From Gordionus sp. m RMFG-2023 (lineage: Eukaryota > Nematomorpha > Gordioida > Chordodea > Parachordodidae), in contig NC_088776.1 in NCBI RefSeq assembly GCF_954871325.1, positions 3,851,985-3,915,984 of the forward strand: a stretch of 64,000 nucleotides of DNA, read 5' to 3'. Under the pieces are notes generated by a model that was given only the letters and a program-made list of their open reading frames with translations, did not search any database and was not told the origin of the DNA. This document shows positions 23,745 through 35,700 of this stretch, piece by piece. Every line of letters begins with the position of its first letter. The stretch's first letter is position 1. A program made the position numbers and the translations under genes.

Positions 23745-26700
23745 ATTATTTATTTTTGATTTTTTATAGCTAATAATGGTGATTTCTAATACTTGATTTT
23801 AAAACATACCACTGGCCCGGATTGTTTAATTTAAATTAAAATACGAGCCAGGCTTAGGGCCAAGCCTGCAGGTCTCTTATATAAAATATATATAAATTGA
23901 ATATTTCTATTAGTGATCTGCATCGGGCCTAATTTTTCAAGCCCGGCCCGGCCCGAAATTTTTTTAAAAAAGTTAAGCCGGCCCGGTTTGAACCCGAAAT
24001 TTATTTTAAAAATATTAGGCCCGGACCGAACTCGATTATTTTAAATAGAATGATTTCTATTATATTCATTTAATTTTTGAAATATAAGCGTTTTAAAATG
24101 GAAAAGTTATATTAGGATATTTAAAAAATATAAGAATAAGTTAGTAAATAATTAGAATCTTTAGCATAAAATTTAAGTGGCAAACCCCAATGAACCTAAA
24201 AAGTTTTGTGTCTACAATTATATAAATAATATTCACAAAAACAAAAATATAAATTTCTTTATCACCAAGATTAATTGGACCCAACTGACAAAACAATTTT
24301 TCAAACCTCTAAACATGTCCGTATCTCCAGATAATATTTTCCATGTCGATTCCTTGCCTCGCATGGAAAGGTTAAGTAGTTATATCAAGGATTTCTTAAA
24401 CAAACAAACCGTATTTTCAAAGTAAATAGGTATTTTTTTTTATAAAACTCAATTAAAATATTTTTCCTGTATTTCCTTATTTATTTAAGTGAATATGTCT
24501 ATCATAGTAAAATGTAAGGAAGAAATATAAAGTAAATATAATAAAGTTTAAGTAGATGTCTAAAAAGTAGCAGATTGGAAGAAATATGGGAGAATGTTCA
24601 GTGGAAGCGTTAGAACTTATAAGGTTGGTGTTGGTCGAATTACTCTAGCTCCTTTGTTGTAAGAAAGAGTGTTACATGTGTTGACCGGGTCTTTTAGAGG
24701 ATCCTCTCCCTAATTCTCTAATAGAACTCTGAGCTTTGCCCTCAAAAAAGAAGAGATTAGAGCAGGTAAGGCATGAATATATTGGAAGGGTCGATGGAAC
24801 CATATTTTAATATTTTACGAGATGGTTAGTGCTTGTGAAATGATGTCTTTATTGTATGGGCCAGCCACTTCACGGTCAAAGATATTTCATATGGCTATTT
24901 CTTATTGATCTTAAATATGTTTGTTGTGTAGAGCCTAGAGCTATAAGGTATGTCGCAAAATTGGTTTGCTGTATTTGGTATGCCGTGGACTCAGCCTTGG
25001 CAAAATTAACAGTCGAGGAAATAATTGCAATTGCTGCAAAGTTAGTCTGAGAGGGCAAGGTTTCTATAAACTCGTAAACAGACCCGCTTGAATGGTGAAC
25101 TGTGAGATCGTCATCGTGAAGCCTTGATTTTAGGTAAGATAGAGCCATAGTTGAGTGAAGAATTACAGGTTTGTAAATACGAGGAAGGTCGTTGAATGTG
25201 TGGGACTATTGATTTGTACTATGCTTTAACTAACAAGGAGGAAGCAAAAGGAATACTCCCAAATCTAAGGTTCGTCAAAGAGACGAATAGGTATAAACGC
25301 GCTGATATAGAGGGTTTGAAATTATCCCCAAGTTTGCATGGGTGAGATGCTTGTAGCTTGGAGTTATGATTAAAGCAGAAATTATCGATCTCTTCAGCTT
25401 GAGATTAGATGGAAATTTTAAATGATCTTAGTAAATAAAGAAATTTAAAAATCGAAGGTCCTAAAGGATCTTAGGGTTTTTAAGAAGGAATAAAGCTAGA
25501 TCAGGATAAAATCTTGGATATATTTTTAAATATAGTAAGAAATAGCCATCAACGGTGAGGTCGAAATTGGTTAGAGAGGAGACATTTGTCTGAAAATTAT
25601 TAATATGTGGAATAGAACAATACTTTTGAAATACTTCAGTTTTTTGCTTTAAGCTAAGGCCCTTTTATTTGAGAGTGGTATTTTTTGATAAATAGTATTT
25701 GCGTCCTCGTATGGAGAGATCAGTGTAAATAATCATCTATGTGCTAGGTATGTAAGAAAAATTTGCTTTCGGTAGAAACGTTTTTGAACGTTTTGATGCC
25801 TATTCAGTATTGTATCGAATCTAGGATCCCTTCATGAAAGCAGATATTCATTATATTGGAGATGGGATCTGTGAGAAATATTAGTAAACATATGTATGAA
25901 AGAAAATGAGAGCGGTGAGTAAAATTTAAAGTGTTAAAAAGATGTTAATTTTAACGCTTATTTTGCAGCGAGGGTTGTTCATAGGATGGATGCAGTGCGT
26001 GTGATTTCGCAACTTATGTTGGTTTCGATAGCGAGTTAATAGGGTGCTATGCAAAGAATTTGCCACTGATCTAAGCATTTGGTTTTAAGTTATTAATTTG
26101 ACACCTAATCAGAAGATCATCACGGGAACTAATCCATGTGAGATTTTATTATAAAAAATTTATTTTGCAGGTTTGGCACCTGGCTGTCTACGAAAATCTG
26201 AGGTCCAAGGCGGAAATTTAACATAACCTTTTTTAACCTAAGAGTCATGTTGAACGGATAAAATAATTTTACGCACTTAAGCTGGACAGTAGTTTGGAGC
26301 ATAAACTAGAACCCATACCTTCAATATTTCGCGAACCCAACTCAAACCCTTTTTTTAAATTTAGAGTTTAGGGTTCAAGCTTTTTTTAAAAAAATTTATA
26401 CTTTTATTTATTTTAAATTATATGTTAAAAATAATATAATATAAAAAACATGATTCAAAATAACTGTTTTTTATTTTCAAAAAAAACAATATTAATTTTA
26501 AAAAAATATATTTTTTGATCATTTGTGTCGTGTAATCATTTTTGTTATATTTAATAATTTTTTTTAAATTGTATTGTAGTTATTTTATTATATATAATAT
26601 ATTCTAATTATGTTGATAAATTATTTATATGTCCGATACTAATTAATATAAAAAATTTTAAAAATATATTTCTGTTATTTCAAATAATTTTAATAAGTCA

Positions 26701-29700
26701 TTATTAATCTGGTCAACCGAACCGGGTACGTATATATTTAACTGAACCCAAACACATTTTTTTAGATGGAGGGTTCTCGTCCCTAGTTTGAAGGGAAACT
26801 TCATATGCATACAACGTGAAGGTGGGTTTGGTGTTTAAATATTTATATTTAAGGTGAGTTTTTTTTCTTGGAAATTGTATCTCTCATTTTTCGGATAAGA
26901 AAATAAAATAAAAATTATACTCTTGTGTATCTTATCTTAAACCTATATTTTTTAATAAAATTCGAATATTCATATATTCTTTCAAATATTTAAAAATAAA
27001 TAATGTAACGAAAAAAAAGGCAAATACATCTTTTAATTCCTTTTTTATAAATTATATATTGAAAACATAATAAAAATAATTAGAAGAGATTTACATGATT
27101 ACATAATGTGGCATAATATAAATCACCTCACCAAATTTTTGTCCAAAAAGTATGAGGATGCTTATACTCCGGTTCTCAAGGTTAATAACAGAGAAAATGA
27201 TAATGATCTTATTTGGAAAAAATGCTTAAAAATGATTCCGGATTTCCTGCAAATCCCACTCAGTTCCCTTTACCTGAGATACAATATCGATCCTCGGGAT
27301 AAAATTAGGGTTACATCTATTAATTATTTTAAAAAATGATTTTTCTTTTTCCTTCTAATTTTCCAAATATCATTAAATCAATTTATATATATTCTATTTA
27401 TCTTTAAAAGGTTGAAGAAATGGCTGATATTATACGAGACACTTATGTAAAAAGTTTTCGCCAAAATGCTTGGATGGATGAAATTACCAAAAATAATTCC
27501 ATCTATAAGGTTGTATATAATGTGTATTTTCTTAAATTTCTCTGATTTTTTTTCTTCAAATCTTTAACTACCGTTTATACATAATTGAGTGACGAATCGT
27601 ACACTGTATAATATATTACAAATACCTTAGAAACTTGTTTAATCCGGTCTCTTTATAATTTGGGCAATTCTTTAACTTGACCAAAATTTTGAGTCTCCAG
27701 AAAATTTCTTATTAAATACTAAGGCCATAAATTGGGCAACTGTCTATATTGTTAAAATTGTTAAAAAGAAAGAAGAAATAAGAAAAAAAGTAGGAAAAAA
27801 CCATCATAAATATTGAATTAGCTGATAAAGATAAACATTGCAATCAAAAAATTTTATATATTACATATTACTCTTAATTTTTTTTATTTTTAAATCTAAA
27901 CATACATGTAGAATATCTACTATATATTTTATAAGTCAAACCTATGAGGAAATTTAATAAAATGTGACAAAAAATGATATTTTTACACTGATTTGTTGCA
28001 AGCTAAATTAGCAAATAAAATCTTCTAAATTGTCGAGTATTAACCCAATTTCTTCCAATATTTCAGAATATCTTCTTCCTATTTTGGTCCAGGAAAAATC
28101 TCATGATCATTTTTATAGTTGATTTTCGGATTAATAATTTTAAGATATCATATTTATGAATTCACTATTTTAACATTGTTTATTAAAAAAATTTGCTTTA
28201 TTTTTTTTTTAAAATCCCACTTGGGCTTAAATATATTTGAAAGGATTCATAATTCGGGTATGTATAAATATCTAATAGATCAGCAAAAGGAAAATATTTA
28301 TTTCTTTGAACATTCATTCTCACAAGATATGAAAATTGAAATTTAAATAAAAAATATACACGTTAATCCTTCATTATTTAAAAATAAATAAATAATGTTA
28401 AATTTTATGTTCGTAAAAATAATTATTTATTTTTATAAAAAATAAAATTACGATTTTTTTTAAAAAAGCACTAAGTTTAAAGCTATACATCATTACTAGT
28501 GTTTTTGAAAGTTACTTTTGTAACATAATTCGTTACAGTTACTTTCAAGTAACTAATCACTTTAAAAAGCACTAATCATTACCCGAAATATATTATACAT
28601 ATATATATATTATAGGTACATGATATGAAATTCAAAATTGGTTATCCTCAGTACATATTGGATCCCACTGAAGTGGATAAAGATTACGAAGGAGTAAATT
28701 AAAAATGTTTATCATAAAATTTTACGAAATACCAATGGAAAGAGAAGAAAAATTTTTATTGTCCCGAAAAATTTATTTTCCCCGTTTGTCCTAGATTTAA
28801 ATTTGATCATCAAGGATGAGTTTTTAACATTGCATTCATATTTATAATAAGCGTACTCAAACGATGCCAAAATTAATAGCTAATAAAATCACACTTTTTT
28901 TACTCCTATTTCATTTAGCTTTACGTAATTTTATAAAAAAAATATAAATCGCGCTTATTACAAACACAATGTTAACTTTATGCCAATAAATACTTTAATA
29001 TTCGATTAATATCTCTAAGGCCATTTCTAGACAATTTGTCTTTTGTTTTTAACCAAGTTTTCTTAACCACGATTATCTTCCTAACAATAGAATAATTTAT
29101 CAAAATTTCAATATTATTTTTTTGCCCAATGGTTGTAAATTATTTTGCCCCAAAAAAGATTAATTCGAATAATACCCGCTTCATGCAAAAAAAATCTCTC
29201 CATTTGACTTAGATTTTTAAAAAACAAGGCTAACTCAATATTTTAGCGCGAAAAATATTGCCCGATCATATGATTTGGCTAATGGATGTCGCAAATTTGT
29301 GTCATCCATGAGTATTTCTGGGATAAAGTACCGCCTATTTTAAAAATCGACTTGAATGAAGCGATTTTGCCTCACTAAAAACAGCTTTAGAAAATTTAAT
29401 ACGATGATTTGTTTGGAAGTGACCTAATTTTTATTTTTCTTTTTCGAAGTTACATATGCAAAACGACACTTACTTTAAAAATTACCTGCGCCAATCTCTG
29501 ACAGAAAAATTAAACAAAATCAAGAGAGGATTCACCGATAAACGGTTAGCGTAAAAATTAAAATAATATTTTATTTTTGACGGGAAATGAGTGACAACCT
29601 ATCAGTTAATAATATCTATTATTTTTTTTGAGAGAACAGTGTTTATTACCAATATTATTTTAACGCATAGACTTCAAGATTTTTTGCTAAAGGGGTGACA

Positions 29701-32700
29701 CTATTATGTGCGGTTTTCCCCGATTAATTTTATTGGAAATTTATAGTTTGCTACAGAATTATATAAACCTATGCAGTTATCGCCAAAAATAACTATAGTT
29801 GGGTATTACTATATTTTTGGTCGTTTAACCCAATTTTTAGCCGGCTAGGAAAATCCGTTAAATCTAGTTTTTAGCCGAAAACTATCACTTCGGTCTCGGG
29901 GTTTTCTTAAGAAAATAGCAGCTCAAATTTGGAAGAAACTAATATAAATTTTTTTTTCTCGCTTTAGATTTCATCTTTACTGGTGATAAGCTCCGTCAAC
30001 ATCTCTCTCTCCACTTTATGTTATTCATACAATCTCTTTTATCTATTATATACTTCTTTATATTGGCTCTACTTTATTGCCCCATTGAAGTTTTGGCCTT
30101 CCTCTTTTACGTTTGCCCATCACTTCCAAACTCTCAACCTTATTTCCTATGTAGTTCATAGGCCTTCTCATTGTGTGCCCATACCACTTAAGTCTGTTTA
30201 CCATTAACTTAGTCTTAATGGGCACTACCTTTAAACTACTTAGTATTCCTGTACTGCTCACTTTATCCTTTCTTGTTACCCCAGCAATCATCCTCAGCAT
30301 TCTTATCTCCATAGTTTGTAAACTTCTCTCGTCTGATTCATTGGTTGGCCATGTTTCCGATCTATATAGAATAATTTGTTGTAACTGTAAATTTTTTCCT
30401 TTAATTTGTGTGGGATTTTTTAATAGCACTCCAGATAAATGTCTCCACTTTAACCACCCTTAATTAATTTTAATCTTTATCTCTCTATTGTCCGTTTGTT
30501 TGTATAGTGGAGCCCAAATATTTACAGCCTTCAATTGCCGATATCTGCCATTCATTTCTATCAATAAACTCTGTTTCATCTTCTCTTATCACCATATACT
30601 CCGTCTTTTCTCAATTTACTTATAGTCCGTGCTTTTCTAGAATATTTATCCAACTCACTAATCTTTATTTTATTTCATCCTTGGATTAGGCAAGTATCAC
30701 AATATCATTTGCAAATATCATATTCCACGGGACTGTTTAAGGTATAGAATAGACTGTGCTAATACATCTATTACTGTAATAAAGAGAAGAGGGCTGAGAG
30801 CCGACCCTTGATGAACTCCTTCGGCTGTGAAGCCTGCTGAAGTACCTGTTATGCTACGGACCATTGTTGTATGGCCCATATACATATCCTGTATTATTCT
30901 TATATATTTTTCGGGAACCTTTTTGTGGCGTAACGCCCACCTCTCCTATTTCGATTATGTCTCTTAATCTTTTTTCTATTATTTTTTTTCTTATAGTTTT
31001 AGACAGTGTGACATTAGTTTTATGCCCCTGTAATTTTGACAATTGAGTGGAACCCTTTTATTTTTTAAGATAGGAACTAGATAGCTCTGCTTCCATTTTT
31101 GTTATAGCTTTCTATTGGAATATCGTTTGGACCCCTAGCTTTGTTGTTTTTCATATGCTTGAGGCATGTGATTATTTCTTGTTCTGTTATAGGGTAAACA
31201 AGGTTTTGATATGGGGAGTGTTCGTCTAGATGTAGTATGTGGATTAAAGTTGAGAAGCATCTGAAAATATTCTTTCCAACTATCCATTATTTCTTTTTCC
31301 TATATTATCAATTTCCCATCTTTATTCTTGATTACTTTCGGAGCTCCGTTTATATCCCTAGAATTCTTTTCCCTAACCACCGCCTTCGTAGCTAATATCA
31401 TGGATTTTTTGTATCTTGTCTCTTATCATCTGGGTTTTTATTTTATAAAGGGCTTTTTTCTCCAAACCTTCATTCTACCACCATAGTTTTTTGTACGATT
31501 TGTTACCTCCCCTTGTCAAGCCTAGTGTCGATTTGGTAGTGTCTATTAATGTGAATGAAATGTCTGTCCACATCTTTTCCCTGACTTGTGAGGAATCTAT
31601 TGTTACAATGTTTGCACTGATTGCAAAGGCATCTGTCATTGTTTTTAATTTGCCCCATTTTATGCATGTTTCCAGTTTTTTCTTGTTTTGAATAGATTTA
31701 TTTGAGATGTGTAAATCCATGATTAGTAGCTTGTGTTGTGCGGCAATATCTTCTCCTGATGACTTTGCAGTCTATTACATCTTTTAATCTTCAGCGAGCA
31801 TGTAATCTATCTGTGTTTTCCTTGTACCACTTTCATATGACTGTCTTTTTTCCTATAGTAGGTGTTGGTTAAGGTAAGGTCGAAGTCTTGCGCAAATTTC
31901 AGTAAATGCTCTCCTTCATCATTTCTTATATCCAAAAACACCATGATGCCTTTTGTAACTATCTCTTGCTTTCCCCACATGCGCATTTAAGTCACCACCA
32001 ATTAAGACTAGGTCATCGCTAGGGAATTCCATTACAGCTTCATCAAGGATATAAAATCATCTTTCTCTTCTTCATTGCAACCCGTTTGAGGAGCATATAC
32101 TGAAAGGATGTGTAGTATTGATTGACCAGTGTAGAGTTTTATCGTCATTAGTCTATCAGAGATCCTGTTGACTTCTACTACTGAGGAGGTTAGATCTTGA
32201 CTGAGGATGATGCCGACACCGTTCCTATTGCTAACAATTCCATTATAGTACAATTTATACCCATCTCCAATCATTAAAGTCTTCTGTCCTTTCCATTTCG
32301 TCTCTTGTATGCACGCTATATCAACTTTTCCTCTTACCTTTAAACGTCCCAATATTCAAACTTGTTAATCTTGTCGTCTTTGCTTTGACCTTTACTTTAC
32401 TTTATACAGGATGAAAGTCTATACCCTGCGCGTCGCTTGGAGGGAACGCCCTAGCTTTTATATTCATATTTCCATTTGTTTCCTTCATCCTGACCAGGCC
32501 TGTCGGTGACCGGGGTGTCATCTCTAAGCTCCGAAATTTATCTTACCATATGTCTTTACACATCAATCATCGAAGAAAAACTTGAAAGTTTTTATGCCCC
32601 TTACCTGTATTGAACATGCGTCTTTCTTCGTCCTTCTGTTTCTAAGCATATATCTAACCCATTAGGCACCCCGGCGATAGAAGAAACTAATATAAATAAC

Positions 32701-35700
32701 GCCATAATATTATTGAATTTTTCCACTGCAAATATTTAGCCGCAATAAGCCCGCGATATTTAGCCATTACCCAACTATACTAAGAAAGAATCTCACTATT
32801 TGTTCAAAATTTATAATTAATAATGATTAGAAAATTAATATAATAGATGATGAGGAAATAAACAGTTTGAAAAATATATTACATTTTGATATCTCTAAGC
32901 AGGAGTTGGGGTCTTCTATAACATAATTGTAGGAGTGGGAGGGGCTTGATGACTCAGAATGGTTTTCGCTTATTGAAATAAGGGTAGGAATTGGGTAAGT
33001 GGGGAAAGATTGATTTTTTGTTTTACCTAATTTCGATACGAATTTCATTTTTTTTGATAATGGAAGGGCTGGGGGTAACTCGTAATTGGCTTATGTTGGT
33101 CTGATCCTTGTATTTGTAATAATAACAAACAAAGGAAATCTCCACGAATGAATAGATGAGGTTTATGCCGACCTAAACCCTATATAAATTAAATAAACTA
33201 CTAGGTAAAAATTTGACTAAAAAATTAACATTAAAAGATAGGTGACTACAGAATTTTAATTATAATAACGCTTTTTTTTTAGAAGACGGGAATCTGCCTA
33301 AATCCTATGCTATGAAGGATTAAACGGCGGAGTTGTAATTTAAATGTAGTTATAACAATTATTTATATATATATTATATAGAAAATGGAAGAATTACCCT
33401 CACACATATGTTACAACCAACCTTCTATGGGAAAACGAAATAGGTTACCATTTTTTGTTTTTTTAAAGGAGTTAAAGATTTTAAAATAACATATATTTAT
33501 ATTTAAAGAAATATCAGAAATTGGCAGACCCGGTTAGGGAAAGCCCAAATATTTAAAAATTTGGGCCCATGGGTTAAAAATCTGCCGTGCTAATTTAAAC
33601 AAAGAAAAATTAAATTATATAAATTAATTCCCCTTTGCAAAATTATAGTAAATTATAATAATATTTACACTTAATAATCAACTACCTCATATTTTCAATT
33701 ATCCCTTTAAAACAATTTTTTCGAGATAGCAAAATTTAGCGGGAAAAGGACATAATCTATATGCAGTTCGGCATACGCACCAAATTCCTGCAGGCAGCAG
33801 GGCTCGAGCCCCTTATTAAAATATTTGACCTATACCCCATAGAAAAACTTGTGATTCTTCCTGCCTCCACTGTCGATGATTGCAAACTAAATTTTTTAAA
33901 AATAATATGACCTCCTTTCTCTGAGAAATATTCTAATTTTAAAATAATTTATATAAATTTATAGGTAAATAAATATAATTCAATCTCATTTTCATATTTT
34001 TATTAGTAATTATGGCCGGAAATTTACAGAAACCGTTATATGATAGCTCCTATCCTAAGTATAAAAGAAATAATAATATTTTAGATATTAATATATATTT
34101 TTTAAAAAATAAAATATTTATTTTTATCACAAATTCGTTAAATATGTTTTGTAACACTTAAGGTGATGAATGAGGTTTAAGGTTAAGACAAATGTTGGCG
34201 ATATTAGTAGAAAAGTTCCATCCATAAATTTACCTACTTCTAAGGCTATATTTATAAAAGCCATACCCGTAAAAAAATTAAATATTGTACGAATTGAACA
34301 AGTCCGTCTCGATAAAATATTTTAACACAGATCACGGGGTCGGACAAAACAGAAATATACTTATGTTGACTATTTGATTTGTATATAAATAAAAATAATA
34401 CGTTTATTTGTATTTTATTTCTCAGAGCCTATCTATTTGGAGCTATAGGATCTATCATATCCTATTTTATATCTCATAGCTTTAACCATCCGAGTAAATC
34501 TTAATTATTATTTTTTTTAAAAAGGAAGATCTAAAGAAGTAAAATGAAGGAAAGAAAGAAAAGGAGGAAGGAAGGAAGGAAGGAAGGAAGGAAGGAAGGA
34601 AGGAAGGAAGGAAGGAAGGAAGGAAGGAAGGAAGGAAGGAAGGAAGGAAGGAAGGAAGGAAGGAAGGAAGGAAGGAAGGAAGGAAGGAAGGAAGGAAGGA
34701 AGGAAGGAAGGAAGGAAGGAAGGAAGGAAGGAAGGAAGGAAGGAAGGAAGGAAGGAAGGAAGGAAGGAAGGAAGGAAGGAAGGAAGGAAGGAAGGAAGGA
34801 AGGAAGGAAGGAAGGAAGGAAGGAAGGAAGGAAGGAAGGAAGGAAGGAAGGAAGGAAGGAAGGAAGGAAGGAAGGAAGGAAGGAAGGAAGGAAGGAAGGA
34901 AAGAAAAAAAGAAGGAAATAAAAACAATATATTTGATAATAATTAACAAAATCAGGCCTTTAAATCTTACCTGTAGGTTTCTGGTATATATATATTTATA
35001 TAGATAGGGAATTTAAAAGAAATGGTGTTTGGGAATCGTGGTTGTCGAACAAATCATTGGAAGAATCTTTCAAAGAATTACAAAATTGTTACCGAGATCA
35101 ATATTCAAAATACTGGATTAATGATCAACAGGTTAATAATCAAATCATAAAGATAAAATCTTGAAATTTAGATTCATCTAATATACATGTTAATTATAAT
35201 AAACTTTATTGCGAGATAAAACATATTTTTAAAAAATATATTTTCTTTATAATTACTTTTCTTTCTTTCTTTCTATCTAATTAAGGTGGACGGAATTGAA
35301 ACGATAGACGCAAATATAGCAGATAACAGTGGGATTTTCATGGCATTACAAGTTTATCTTAGAAAATTGTTCAATATCTATCAGCAGAGTAGTTATATAC
35401 AGGTTCGGTTAAGGTTGCTAGAGGAGAAAAAAAAATTTATAACAAAAGTTTAGATTAGGCTCAGTTCAAGGAATTTATTTTTTGAAGTTCCGGTTAATAT
35501 AAGTAAGTTTCGAGAACCTCAGTAATCTATTATTATTTTTTCATAACAAAACAGAAAGTAAAATAGCTCTAATAAAATTTTTTTTCATTCTTCTCATTTT
35601 TCCATATTTTGTGACCTTTATAAACTTTAAGTTTATACAATCTTTAGTATTTATTATTTGAAACATTCAAATCGTAATGTTAAATTCCATGATAATAAAT

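Noticed and set aside
29545-29949. Search for M13 exons between exon 8 and the LINE
   Set aside because: A fragment reading V-N-N-I-Y-Y near 29610 looked like the NAYY motif but has no splice sites or flanking match; the real exon is at 33382.
33742-33832. Stretch reading [14 protein letters not shown], first taken for the missing NAxY/PAG exon of M13 copy A; it also has a tRNA-like B-box (ggctcgagccc)
   Set aside because: In-phase exons with proper splice sites and better family matches were found at 33382-33443 and 34007-34058. The tRNA-like features are too incomplete for a tRNA or SINE call.
34482-34949. Long FLPS- and RKEG-repeat open frames on both strands
   Set aside because: They are translations of the GGAA microsatellite.
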